From Scalindua_A sp046757465 (GTDB lineage Bacteria; Planctomycetota; Brocadiia; Brocadiales; Scalinduaceae), in contig JBHHYH010000005.1 of NCBI GenBank assembly GCA_046757465.1, forward strand, positions 1 to 64,000: 64,000 nucleotides of DNA, read 5' to 3'. The notes beneath the pieces were generated by a model. The model did no database searches. It saw only the letters and a list, made by a program, of their open reading frames with translations, and was not told where the DNA came from. The position numbers and the translations under genes are program-made. Positions within the stretch are counted from its first letter, which is position 1. Every line of letters begins with the position of its first letter. Of the stretch, positions 34,651 through 43,184 are shown piece after piece.

Positions 34651-35430
34651 TTACTTCCAATATATATCTGTTTTCCTGCCAGGGAAAATAGGTTCCAGGC
34701 GCCTCCATTCGTCTACTTCCGCAAGGTCAATTTCAGCCTTTAATATATCTTCTTTACTTCCAAGCTGGTGTGTTATCTCTCCTTTAGGATTTACAATGAG
34801 ACTATTCCCGTTAAAGTGTGGGCCTCCATGGTTCACATACAGGACAAAAACCTGGTTAAAAACTGCAATGGAAACCATTCTTCGTGCCATTATTTCTTTT
34901 GGAAAATCTACATGAACTGCCGCAATAACAATGATAACCCTTGCTCCTTTAAGGGCAAGAGTTCTGCTGGCCTCTGAAAAGGCTGCATCATAGCAGATTA
35001 GCATCCCTATCTTATCAAAAGAAGTATCAAGGACAGGAAGCTCGCCTCCTGCGTCGAATGTCTCACTCCAGTGTATGTGAGTTTTCAGGTATTTGAATAT
35101 CTTCTTATTACGGCCAATGTAGTAGGCAATATTATATATCTTTCCTTCATTTTCTTCCATGCTACCGAATATAATCCTTACATTTTCTGTTTTTGCCAGT
35201 TCGGTAATTTCGTCAATCTTGGGAGTTTTTCGTATTAACTCAATAAGTTCTTTTGCAGGTGATGACGAAAATATATGACCATGAACCGTTAATTCTGGAA
35301 AGATAATAATATCTGCATCGGCATTAGCCTTCACGATTTTTACAATCTTCTTCAGGTTTTCTGTAATATTACCTGCCGTACTAGCCAATTGTGCGAGGGC
35401 AACAGTTCGTTTTGTATCTAAATTTGTCAT
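34651..35430 (-). CDS. nitrilase-superfamily carbon-nitrogen hydrolase
   Basis: A 259-residue amidase/nitrilase fold. The catalytic triad is visible: Glu in FPELTVHG, Lys in YLKTHIHW and Cys in LICYDAAFSEA. These enzymes hydrolyse amides, nitriles or carbamoyl compounds, or serve as glutaminase domains in amide synthesis. The start codon overlaps the stop of the asparagine-synthetase-like gene by four bases (ATGA type), so the two proteins are translationally coupled and probably act in one pathway. Confidence 0.85.
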   Translation of the reverse strand: MTNLDTKRTVALAQLASTAGNITENLKKIVKIVKANADADIIIFPELTVHGHIFSSSPAKELIELIRKTPKIDEITELAKTENVRIIFGSMEENEGKIYNIAYYIGRNKKIFKYLKTHIHWSETFDAGGELPVLDTSFDKIGMLICYDAAFSEASRTLALKGARVIIVIAAVHVDFPKEIMARRMVSIAVFNQVFVLYVNHGGPHFNGNSLIVNPKGEITHQLGSKEDILKAEIDLAEVDEWRRLEPIFPGRKTDIYWK

Positions 35431-37073
35431 ACAGCTGTAAGTTCCATATTGCTAGCGTTAATGTATCCTTGTCTTATGTTATTGCCAATTTTTTGAATGT
35501 AAGACCTTACGTCCGGACTTCCATATGTATGTTCATCTTGGCCATAACGATATTTACTCCCTTTGTCCTTTCTGATATTGGTATCGTATAAACTTTCACT
35601 AATCTTCGTTTTATTCTTTTTAATTTTTGTAAGGATTACTTTTTCCAATAAATCGTTCATGCCAGAACCAGATTGAGCAGGGTCTTTAGGACGAAACGCA
35701 ATATCGTATGGAACACCCAATTCAACCGCAGACAACCTGTGAATGTACTTTCCCATATTATCATTATCTGTGCTAATCTTTAACTTTGGAGAAATGCGCA
35801 TTGCTATATTTATAACGGCACGGTCAAGATAAGGTACACGAAGTTCAATACTATGTGCCATTGTTAGTTTGTCTTCCCGTTCTAATGTGTCATCATAGAG
35901 TCTTTCAAGGTCTTCCCAGAGTCTTTGATTCACATTCACAATACTTTTTGCCATTACTTTTTTGTACCACTCGTAACCGGCGAAAAGTTCATCAGCAGCC
36001 TGGCCACTAAACACGACCTTGATTCCATCCTGTGATGCCTTTAACGCTGCCAGATACATAGGAAATGCAACTTCTACCTGAAGCAATCCACTTTCCTCTA
36101 CATTTTCAATTATTTCTTCCAGGTAGTTATTGATTACGTCTTCCGTAATTAAAAATGTGTTAAGAGGAAGTCCCATTTTTCGGGCAATCTTTCTTGCATT
36201 CTTGATATCCCCCGAATCTTCTGTTCCTGCGCAATAGCATTCGATTGACTGCCCTTCATTCATTAAGAGCTTGGCTATCAAGACACTGTCAATCCCACCT
36301 GAAAATATAACTCCCACTTTTTCTTCCTTTAGACCTATTAATCGCTTGGAAACGGCATTTTTTAAGACATTTTTGTAAATTTGTTTGGCTTCTTCGAAAT
36401 CAACAATATCAATATACGGTTTATTGATTTTGTAGCCTTCTTTAATTGTGTACCCAGAATTATTTATCAAAAGCATATATCCAGGCCTTAAGCGTAATGG
36501 TTCTTTTTTGTTATTCCATAATGCCTTTTTCTCTGAAGCAAAGTAAATGATACCATCATTTTCAACATAATAAAGAGGCTTTTTCCCTATCGGGTCTCGT
36601 GCTACCACCACATTGCAACCATCAGTTACTGCAAATGTATACATGCCGTCCAAAAGTGGCATAACGTCTTTAACAGCCTTTTCCAGTGACCCATCATACA
36701 CTTCTTCAATTAAATGGACAATTACCTCACTGTCGCTGTCTCCAGAAAAATTATGATTTTTTAAAAGTAAAGATTTTAGTTGTTGATAATTGTAAATTTC
36801 ACCATTATGTATCAGGAAAATTTCTTTTCCGCAGCTACTGTATGGTTGAGTCTTGGATGTCTGATCAATAATTGAGAGTCTTGAATGGCCTAAGGCTATT
36901 CGGGAGGTTTTAAGATGATTCTCCAGTTCATCAAGATTTTCTGTTTTATGAACTTCCCCGTCCATGTAAATACCATTAAAATCAGGCCCTCTATGCTGCA
37001 TTTTATTCATCATATCGTAAATATCTTGTGAGTATATTTCATTTTTGGAAAAATGACCACATATTGTACACAT
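35427..37073 (-). CDS. asparagine synthetase-like amidotransferase (second of two)
   Basis: A 548-residue class II amidotransferase/synthetase. MCTICGHF provides Cys2, followed by QHRGPDF, HSRLSIID and HNGEIYNY. The synthetase part has GVIFSGGIDSVL and FSGQAADELFAGY. It is longer and more diverged than the paralogue at 29537, with a C-terminal extension of about 90 residues rich in charged residues. Coupling to a nitrilase and proximity to a symporter suggest amidation of a special carboxylate in place of housekeeping asparagine synthesis. Confidence 0.82.
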   Translation of the reverse strand: MCTICGHFSKNEIYSQDIYDMMNKMQHRGPDFNGIYMDGEVHKTENLDELENHLKTSRIALGHSRLSIIDQTSKTQPYSSCGKEIFLIHNGEIYNYQQLKSLLLKNHNFSGDSDSEVIVHLIEEVYDGSLEKAVKDVMPLLDGMYTFAVTDGCNVVVARDPIGKKPLYYVENDGIIYFASEKKALWNNKKEPLRLRPGYMLLINNSGYTIKEGYKINKPYIDIVDFEEAKQIYKNVLKNAVSKRLIGLKEEKVGVIFSGGIDSVLIAKLLMNEGQSIECYCAGTEDSGDIKNARKIARKMGLPLNTFLITEDVINNYLEEIIENVEESGLLQVEVAFPMYLAALKASQDGIKVVFSGQAADELFAGYEWYKKVMAKSIVNVNQRLWEDLERLYDDTLEREDKLTMAHSIELRVPYLDRAVINIAMRISPKLKISTDNDNMGKYIHRLSAVELGVPYDIAFRPKDPAQSGSGMNDLLEKVILTKIKKNKTKISESLYDTNIRKDKGSKYRYGQDEHTYGSPDVRSYIQKIGNNIRQGYINASNMELTAV

Positions 37074-37162
37074 AACTTACTCCTTTTTAAAAATTGGTAA
37101 CTAACTCTGACTATTAAACTTTTATCCATAATTTGTCCCACCGGCCATAAACTGGATTGCTC

Positions 37163-37361
37163 TTATATTCCTTGGGTAAGCTGCTTGCCACAATCTATAC
37201 AATACTTGCTTCTTTCACGTCTTTTTATTGCATGTCCTTCTTTGCTGCACCAGCTTTTAATTGGTATATTTCCATACCACCCCTCCACATGTCGGGCAGA
37301 AGCGCACCGGAGCGTTAATACGGCCGTGATTGAAATTTGGACAACTATTTTTCTTTATCAT
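37163..37361 (-). pseudogene. frameshifted small zinc-ribbon protein gene
   Basis: The minus strand begins at ATG 37361 after GAGAGGA with MIKKNSCPNFNHGRINAPV and CPTCGGVVWKYTN, then stops. Shifting frame by one base after the lysine codon continues as IPIKSWCSKEGHAIKRRERS and CIDCGKQLTQGI. The two parts together match a common small protein with two zinc-binding cysteine pairs (about 66 residues). Either a real frameshift or a sequence error. Bases 37074-37162 show no other feature. Confidence 0.65.
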
Positions 37362-37391
37362 TGTTTTGGTCCTCTCTATACAACAAACTGA

Positions 37392-37775
37392 CTAAGTGGT
37401 GCCAAGAATTTCGTCAATCTTGGTACGTATCTCTTCTCGGTTGAAAGGAGTTATGATGGACGCTATATTTCCCATACGACTGCGAAGTTCGTAAAACTGA
37501 CTTATCTTATATCTACCTATTATAAGTAGAATAGGAATAGCTGCTCCTTTTGTGTCTTTGCGAAACTGTTCGCAAATAGTAATTGTATTCTTTTTATCCT
37601 TCTGAGCATATACCATTATCATGTTTGGTGTCTCGGGGATGGGAGAATCAATACCTGTTCCTTCAATATTTAGAGGGGTGATATCATATTTCCAACCCTT
37701 AAGACATGTCTCAACATGGATAGTTTCTTCCCGTGTAGCACCAGCAACCAGTATCATGGAATTAGTAGTAGTCAT
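37392..37775 (-). CDS. degenerate receiver-like protein
   Basis: A 127-residue protein with the size and strand pattern of a CheY-like receiver (MILVAGATREET, NMIMVYAQKD, IPILLIIGR, IITPFNREEI). The acidic pair and the phospho-acceptor aspartate are not in their usual places (AG and YAQ instead), and the conserved lysine is replaced near PFN. It may sense or bind without phosphorylation. Its first codons are duplicated at 38046-38129. Confidence 0.6.
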   Translation of the reverse strand: MTTTNSMILVAGATREETIHVETCLKGWKYDITPLNIEGTGIDSPIPETPNMIMVYAQKDKKNTITICEQFRKDTKGAAIPILLIIGRYKISQFYELRSRMGNIASIITPFNREEIRTKIDEILGTT

Positions 37776-37780
37776 TTGCC

Positions 37781-38041
37781 CTACGCGCCTTTTTTTTGTG
37801 TATGCTCCTTAACATAATTTACTGCATCACCAACGGTTTGTATCTTTTCTGCGTCTTCGTCTGGTATATCTATGTCAAATGCATCCTCAAATTGCATAAC
37901 AAGCTCCACTATATCAAGTGAATCTGCGCCCAAATCATTTATAAAAGTTGATTCAAGCGTGACAGGTTTATTGTCTGCATCTAATTGTTTAATAATCATT
38001 TCTTTTAATCTTTCTTCTATTGACGGCTGTTCTGTAAACAT
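37781..38041 (-). CDS. acyl carrier protein
   Basis: An 86-residue ACP. The phosphopantetheine attachment site is Ser41 in LGADSLDIVELVM, in a typical acidic four-helix sequence ending in a short lysine tail. Start at 38041 is favoured by AAGGGG. A longer frame to 38101 would run into the remnant of a duplicated receiver gene. No fatty-acid synthesis genes are adjacent. It sits between the receiver-like gene and the sigma factor, so it may be a specialised carrier. Confidence 0.85.
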   Translation of the reverse strand: MFTEQPSIEERLKEMIIKQLDADNKPVTLESTFINDLGADSLDIVELVMQFEDAFDIDIPDEDAEKIQTVGDAVNYVKEHTQKKGA

Positions 38042-38045
38042 GTCG

Positions 38046-38129
38046 CCCCTTCTTAAGGATTGTCTTAAGGTGAATAGTTTCTGCCCGTGTAGCACCAGCA
38101 ACCAGTATCACGGAATTAGTAAACGTCAT
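38046..38129 (-). pseudogene. 5' fragment duplicated from the receiver-like gene
   Basis: ATG at 38129 begins MTFTNSVILVAGATRAETIH, nearly the same as the start of the gene at 37775. DNA identity is high over the first 55 or so bases. After about 28 codons the similarity stops at the ACP start. The frame continues out of phase over the ACP. It is best explained as a truncated duplicate. Confidence 0.65.
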
Positions 38130-38203
38130 GAAGCTATCTGTTCAACCATCTTCAACTCTTCAGATGGTAGTACCTTATCGCTATCCAATATTATTTTTAT
38201 CAT
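38126..38203 (-). CDS. possible 25-residue ORF downstream of the sigma gene
   Basis: MIKIILDSDKVLPSEELKMV and five more residues, with an AGG/GAAGGGG-type ribosome site. The stop overlaps the ATG of the receiver fragment (ATGA). It could be a remnant or a leader for translational coupling. No function is recognisable. Confidence 0.3.
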   Translation of the reverse strand: MIKIILDSDKVLPSEELKMVEQIAS

Positions 38204-38212
38204 CCCCTTCAC

Positions 38213-39862
38213 CTATGTTATTCCAACACTCTCTAAGTGTCCTTCTAGTTTCCTACTTCTTACTGGATGTTGTAGTTTCCTGACTACTTTTGCTTCTATT
38301 TGTCTTACCCTTTCACGGGTTAACATAAATTTTTTACCGACTTCTTCAAGTGTATATGTATAACCATCTCCTATTCCATAGCGTAGTTTGATTATTTTCC
38401 GTTCACGATATGTAAGTGTATCAAGAACACTTTTTACCTTTTCCTTAAGCATATTTTGTGCAACTTCTAAGGCTGGCAATTCTGACTTCTCATCATTTAT
38501 AAAATCACCAAACACGCAATCATTGCTTTCGCCCACAGTCATATCAAGAGAAATTTGATGCCTGGAAATCTTTAGAACTCTCCTTGCTTCAGAAATAGGT
38601 ATGTTCAAATCCCTTGCAATTTCTGCAATGCTTGGTTCTCTACCTTTTTCCTGTACTAACTTTTTTGAGACATTTCTTATTTTACTCATTTTTTCGATCA
38701 AATGAGCGGGTATCCTAATTGTTCTGGCTTGATCAGCTATAGAACGTATAATAGTTTGTCTTATCCACCATGTAGCATAAGTACTAAATTTGTAACCTCT
38801 TCGATATTCATACTTGTCTACAGCTTTCATCAAACCCGTATTCCCTTCTTGTATTAAATCAAGAAAACTTAAACCACGATTTCTATATTTTTTCGCAATG
38901 CTTACTACTAATCTCAGGTTTGCATTTGATAGTTCCCTTTTTGCAGCTTCATGCTCTTTGTATATCTTTTCAATAGACACAACTCTCATTCTTAATTTAT
39001 CAGGGGATTCTAGTACTATGTCCTTAAGCCTATTAATTCTTGATTTTAAATTACGCAGTTTGTCATGCGCATTGCCACGTTTCTTAGGTAGTTTAATCTT
39101 TCTTTCATTATTATTCATTTCATAAGACATTTCCTGTAATTGATTTACTATTGGCTGTAGCATCTTAGTACGGATATTTAATTTCTCTAGAATTGCCACA
39201 CCTCTCCCTTGGCGATTTCTAATGTTTCTTAATAGTCTTAGCCTGTTTTTTGCAGAAGTTTTACTCATTTTTGATTTGTAATAATCATCTTTATTTTTCT
39301 TTAATAGTATTTTTAGTGTTTTTGCATTTTCAGGCAATTGCCTGAGAATCCTTTCTTTCCGACTTTCATGCACTGCATTAATAGCTAATGCGCGAACAAA
39401 CGAAATGTTTCCATTAATAATATCTTCCAAAATTCTTAAACAAGCTTCTTGTGAATAGTTAGATACAAGTATTTTTCTAAGCAATCCTTTCCTTGTAGTT
39501 TCAATCTTCTTGGCTAACGATAACTCTTCTTCCCTTGACAACATAGGGATTTTACCTATTTGTAAAAAACACATCCTTACAGGGTCATCAATCTTTTCCG
39601 TCCTTAGTTCATCTTCGCCAAGACCCTTTCCAGCTCCCTGTAATTCATCTCCTTCTATTGTGTCACTGGAGTCTATATCCGCCTCTTCAATAAGATCAAT
39701 ACCTGATTCTTCTAACTTTATTAATATTTCATCAACCTTCTCTAGTTGCAACAATACGTTATCGGGTAAGGTATCATTTAATTCCTCATATGTTATAAAC
39801 CCATTTTTCTTACCTTTTCGTATGAGAACATTAATCTTTTGATCCTGTTTTTCCATAGTCAA
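38213..39862 (-). CDS. RpoD-type (group 1/2) sigma-70 factor
   Basis: A 549-residue sigma factor. An N-terminal region 1.1-like part (LIRKGKKNGFITYEELNDTL) comes first, then region 1.2 (DPVRMCFLQIGKIPMLSREEE) and a long non-conserved insert. The region 2 core follows (NANLRLVVSIAKKYRNRGL, YATWWIRQTIIRSI), then region 3, and region 4.2 with the LTRERVRQIEAK helix-turn-helix. Length and regions fit a primary or near-primary factor. It follows a receiver gene with one base between them, an unusual neighbour for the housekeeping sigma, so it may be an extra paralogue. Confidence 0.88.
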   Translation of the reverse strand: MTMEKQDQKINVLIRKGKKNGFITYEELNDTLPDNVLLQLEKVDEILIKLEESGIDLIEEADIDSSDTIEGDELQGAGKGLGEDELRTEKIDDPVRMCFLQIGKIPMLSREEELSLAKKIETTRKGLLRKILVSNYSQEACLRILEDIINGNISFVRALAINAVHESRKERILRQLPENAKTLKILLKKNKDDYYKSKMSKTSAKNRLRLLRNIRNRQGRGVAILEKLNIRTKMLQPIVNQLQEMSYEMNNNERKIKLPKKRGNAHDKLRNLKSRINRLKDIVLESPDKLRMRVVSIEKIYKEHEAAKRELSNANLRLVVSIAKKYRNRGLSFLDLIQEGNTGLMKAVDKYEYRRGYKFSTYATWWIRQTIIRSIADQARTIRIPAHLIEKMSKIRNVSKKLVQEKGREPSIAEIARDLNIPISEARRVLKISRHQISLDMTVGESNDCVFGDFINDEKSELPALEVAQNMLKEKVKSVLDTLTYRERKIIKLRYGIGDGYTYTLEEVGKKFMLTRERVRQIEAKVVRKLQHPVRSRKLEGHLESVGIT

Positions 39863-39863
39863 C

Positions 39864-40298
39864 TTAACATGCCTGAGTTAATCTTTTAACAATTATCCAA
39901 AAAACTTCTGGGCTTATAAATTTATTACTTTTTGCTACTGTATTAATTGCTGAAATTAATTCTATTGTTGCAGATTCTTTAAGCATCAAATAACCAGAAG
40001 CATCACTTTGAAAGCTTTGATATCTATTCTCCTCATCGGCATATGCTGTTATAACTATTACATTTACTTCAGGGTTTATCATCCCCATCCTATATGTTTC
40101 TCCAAAGCCGTCATTAAGATTGGGCATTTTAAAGTCTATTATCACATCAGGTAACAATTCGTTAAACATTTTAGCCGCCTGTGTTGCGCTTTCCACTACG
40201 CCAACGACCTCAACATTTTCTTTTGTATTCTGGAGTTCCTTTATATAATTCTTTACAACCGTGTTATCATCAAGAAACAGCACTCTTATTTTAGACAT
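39864..40298 (-). CDS. single-domain response regulator (NarL-type receiver)
   Basis: A 144-residue receiver with the acidic pair D10-D11, the probable phospho-acceptor D55 in VIIDFKMP, VIVITAY and the lysine in YLMLKES. It resembles NarL-family receivers but lacks the LuxR-type DNA-binding domain, since the C-terminus stops after about 25 further residues. It is directly upstream of the sigma factor gene, suggesting a signalling input to sigma activity (inference). Confidence 0.75.
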   Translation of the reverse strand: MSKIRVLFLDDNTVVKNYIKELQNTKENVEVVGVVESATQAAKMFNELLPDVIIDFKMPNLNDGFGETYRMGMINPEVNVIVITAYADEENRYQSFQSDASGYLMLKESATIELISAINTVAKSNKFISPEVFWIIVKRLTQAC

Positions 40299-40412
40299 TT
40301 TTGTTTAATTTCTAATTTATTACATTAATGACTTAAAATTCTGAATTAACTATCCCGAACCTGCGGAATGTAGGTAAAATTATAATAAAAAAAATTTATG
40401 TAAGTTGTTAGA

Positions 40413-41735
40413 TTAGAATTTGAGCAATAACACAAGATGCGCAAAGTTTATGGTGCCTTTTCTCTCCAAGCTTTCCTGGATACCTTCAATCAACTCTTTA
40501 TCATGTTCAAAGCGTTTTGTAAACAAGTAGACTACCTTCACAATAACCTTATCAAGAGAGTCTATCACAATAGACCTTTCCATTTGCAAGTTCTTCAGAT
40601 CAGGATGACTGAAGAATAAAAAGCGCAGAATAGCAAAGCGGAGCAGCAAATTACTGAAATATTCGAGCAGACCAGGTGAATTGGCATAGATATCCTTTAT
40701 CCAGCAATTCCGAAAATAGTTGGTGAAATAAATATCAATTCTTTCGCCGTAATTTGACTCCCAGTATAATTTTCGTTCCTCATACCTTGCCAACAACTCT
40801 TCACAGGATATCAACATTTCTATTTGTCTGTTATCCGTCACATCTCCTACTGCCTGGTAAGTCTTAAGACAATCCAATGCCAGTCGCTCAAATTTAATAT
40901 TGAGCGGCTCTTTAATGCTCGAAATAAGGATCGATTGTATTAATGTCATGGTAAAAGTGTTATGGAATTCCATGGCATTATATTTCTTGTACAGTTCATC
41001 AATTACTTCCGGGTTTTCAACCCATAATATTTCCTTTGCCAGGCTGTCTTCGGAAAAGTTAGTGGTATTCTTGTGGTAGAAAGGCGAGGTACGTTTTGCA
41101 AAATAAACACAAAAAAACAAACGTGTGTTAATGCTATATTGTTGTAGTGACAGAAGTTTAAATATCGTGTGCTTTACAACATCTACATAGTTCAGAAAGG
41201 GGTCTGTGCCTGTGGTTTCTATCGCTATACCGGGGATTTCTCGCGGTAGCGTCCCGAGATCGAATTTAACTAAATCCGTAGCATCTTCTTCTAAGAGGCA
41301 CTGCCTCGCTACCTCGGGGCAGGATAAGGTTGACGCCAATTCAACACGCTTTCCAATTATAGTAATTATACGAGGATAAGAAGCGCATGTATTACAAAGA
41401 ATCGATTCGCCATAATCTCGCTGCAGATTACACAAACCGTCTTTGTTCAGAAATGAACATGTCCCATCAGTACGGAGCTTCAAAGCTGCATATTTTTCTG
41501 GATTCCCGTGATTTTTGATTCGCTCCACAGATGCCTGAAATTTATCTCTATTAGCCCTTGTGGTGTTCATGCGTTTCTCAAGCATATTGTAATAGTCTTT
41601 ATCGATATAGATTTTCCAGTTTATACAACAAGAGTCTTCACATTCAGAGCCGGTACAAATAAACCTATTCATGTATTTTAGTGTGAGGGAATCGTTAATT
41701 TCCAAGAGAGGCGAGGAAGAGTGAGGTTTTTTCAT
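40413..41735 (-). CDS. FliB-like lysine-N-methylase family protein
   Basis: A 440-residue cysteine-rich protein. FICTGSECEDSCCINWKIYI near the N-terminus, then CSFLNKDGLCNLQ and SILCNTCASYPRI, form the cluster-binding pattern of the flagellin lysine-N-methylase (FliB) family, related to YkgJ zinc/iron proteins. The C-terminal two thirds are helical without known motifs. No flagellar gene is in the window, so the methylated target may not be flagellin. Confidence 0.7.
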   Translation of the reverse strand: MKKPHSSSPLLEINDSLTLKYMNRFICTGSECEDSCCINWKIYIDKDYYNMLEKRMNTTRANRDKFQASVERIKNHGNPEKYAALKLRTDGTCSFLNKDGLCNLQRDYGESILCNTCASYPRIITIIGKRVELASTLSCPEVARQCLLEEDATDLVKFDLGTLPREIPGIAIETTGTDPFLNYVDVVKHTIFKLLSLQQYSINTRLFFCVYFAKRTSPFYHKNTTNFSEDSLAKEILWVENPEVIDELYKKYNAMEFHNTFTMTLIQSILISSIKEPLNIKFERLALDCLKTYQAVGDVTDNRQIEMLISCEELLARYEERKLYWESNYGERIDIYFTNYFRNCWIKDIYANSPGLLEYFSNLLLRFAILRFLFFSHPDLKNLQMERSIVIDSLDKVIVKVVYLFTKRFEHDKELIEGIQESLERKGTINFAHLVLLLKF

Positions 41736-41982
41736 AACATTGATGGGTGTTTTATTAGTATATATTGAATTTATATTGTAGTTCTTTTATTAAAAAACGG
41801 ACATTTAGTTTTCTGTCTATATAGTAGTAAACAGCCTTTTTTCTTCCAGCACAAAGTATCTTACTATGAATTTCCAGTTTGAGATTCACTCAGTCTTTTA
41901 TATTATCCATGATTTATTAATATTTTTTGCCTCACTCTGTAAAACGGGATAGGGAGGAGCCTCACAGCTCCCCACCTCCCAC

Positions 41983-42016
41983 GCTGCCATGTATTCGGGG
42001 CCTGAATCATGGCAGC
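41983..42016. terminator. strong hairpin between the FliB-like and cytochrome genes
   Basis: GCTGCCATG (41983-41991) pairs with CATGGCAGC (42008-42016), with ATTC/GAAT extending the stem inside. A second GGGAGG/CCTCCC pairing lies just before it (41952-41980). The 41736-42238 gap has no intact gene. Function could be a terminator or a structured repeat. Confidence 0.5.
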
Positions 42017-42099
42017 TCATTACACCTTATCATTTTTCTCTCTTTGAGTATTTCTTTGATATTATGTTTTAATTTTGTTAAATTATGTGTTTAACAATA

Positions 42100-42222
42100 T
42101 AAACATCATCAGCCCATGACATAAAATTATCTTTGTAGTTACTATAGACAGTATTAATTATATAGGAATACGTTTATGTCTACTTAAAACCGTGTACATT
42201 GTTTTGATACCATTCATATTTT
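42100..42222 (-). pseudogene. fragment of a response-regulator gene
   Basis: The sequence aligns with the middle of the receiver gene at 43185-43556 (about 43275-43395). Translation gives NGIKTMYTVLSRHKRIPI, then a stop, and after a frame shift NTVYSNYKDNFMS, matching DGLETMGRILSKHKNIPI and NTAYSNYKDKYMS. A decayed partial duplicate. Confidence 0.7.
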
Positions 42223-42238
42223 TATACTAAAAATATTC

Positions 42239-42784
42239 CTACAAAGGAATGCCGTATGAAATTGCACCTAAAATATCTCCAAGCTTTTTATCTGGGTGAC
42301 AAAATGTACATCCTTCCATATCTGCTGCTAAGGCAGTAGCTGCTCTATAATAATTTCTGCCATCAATCCTTTCCACCCTCTCAAAATATGATTTTCCCGA
42401 CTTTATTGCATCTATTGCATCTCTTTCAAAATCATCCCTAGGGTTATTGTCTGGGTTAAATGGGGAACCAGTTGCATCCAGTAATCTCGCCTTATGCCAT
42501 CCCTTCTTACTCATCGCCTCAAAAACCCTTTTGGATAGAGCTGCTGCAGGCAATACCGATGGATCATCCACATATTGTTTTGTAATAAGAACAATGAATG
42601 TCTTATACATGTCATCAATCATCCTTACAGTTTGTCTAGCTCTTTCTACTTCTTTTGCTAGTGTAGCATCATAGGGTTTTATAAAAAGAGGTCTTTTTGA
42701 AGATTCCTCTGCAATTGTTATAGTATTTGTAAAGAAAATAATAATTATTAAAACCAGACCCAATCTTTTAAGTTTTTTTAACAC
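42239..42784 (-). CDS. Tll0287-like (DUF3365) periplasmic heme protein
   Basis: A 181-residue exported protein. Signal peptide about residues 1-25 (KRLGLVLIIIIFFTNTITIA). The body resembles the Tll0287-like/DUF3365 sensor-type heme domain, including the phrase YYRAATALAADMEGCTFCH with C159, C162 and H163 binding one c-type heme. Members occur free or as input domains of sensor proteins. It lies just downstream of the stress cassette on the same strand and may be a redox sensor or carrier. Confidence 0.75.
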   Translation of the reverse strand: MLKKLKRLGLVLIIIIFFTNTITIAEESSKRPLFIKPYDATLAKEVERARQTVRMIDDMYKTFIVLITKQYVDDPSVLPAAALSKRVFEAMSKKGWHKARLLDATGSPFNPDNNPRDDFERDAIDAIKSGKSYFERVERIDGRNYYRAATALAADMEGCTFCHPDKKLGDILGAISYGIPL

Positions 42785-42872
42785 TTCCTTCGTTTTCCTT
42801 ATTTAATCAATTATAAAAATAATTTAGAAATTTTGGATTTTGTTATAAATCTTTTCTATTTACGAATTGGAA

Positions 42873-43174
42873 TTATCTGTTTTTATTGTTTTTCTGTTGC
42901 CCCTTTTCAAAAAGTTCTTTTAGAGAATCAAAGGCTTTCATTGCCCCCTCTTTTAGGCCTTCCCAGAGTTCTTCTGCTTCTTCCTTGATTAATTCGTCCA
43001 GCTTTGCTTGCGCTACATCACGTTTCTCGATATGCTCTTTCAGCTCCGCTTTATCATCCGCCTTTGCCTCCCTGGCCTTGGCCTCCAGTTTATAAATCTC
43101 TGCATACCACTTGTCCAGTTGTATCTTAAGTTCTTTTATATAAACGTCTTTTTTTTGACATCTTTTTTTTCCAT
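42873..43174 (-). pseudogene. coiled-coil protein gene broken by a 14-bp tandem duplication
   Basis: The frame ending at 42873 reads KDVYIKELKIQLDKWYAEIY, EAKAREAKADDKAELKEHIE and AKLDELIKEEAEELWEGLK, the pattern of small soluble coiled-coil proteins (sll1863-like). Near the start, T8-GACATC and T8-AACGTC-type units (43143-43156 and 43157-43170) are a 14-bp tandem duplication. With one unit removed, ATG 43174 reads MEKKDVYIKELK in frame. With both present, every upstream ATG ends after about 12 codons. Confidence 0.75.
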
Positions 43175-43184
43175 TTTAGAATTT

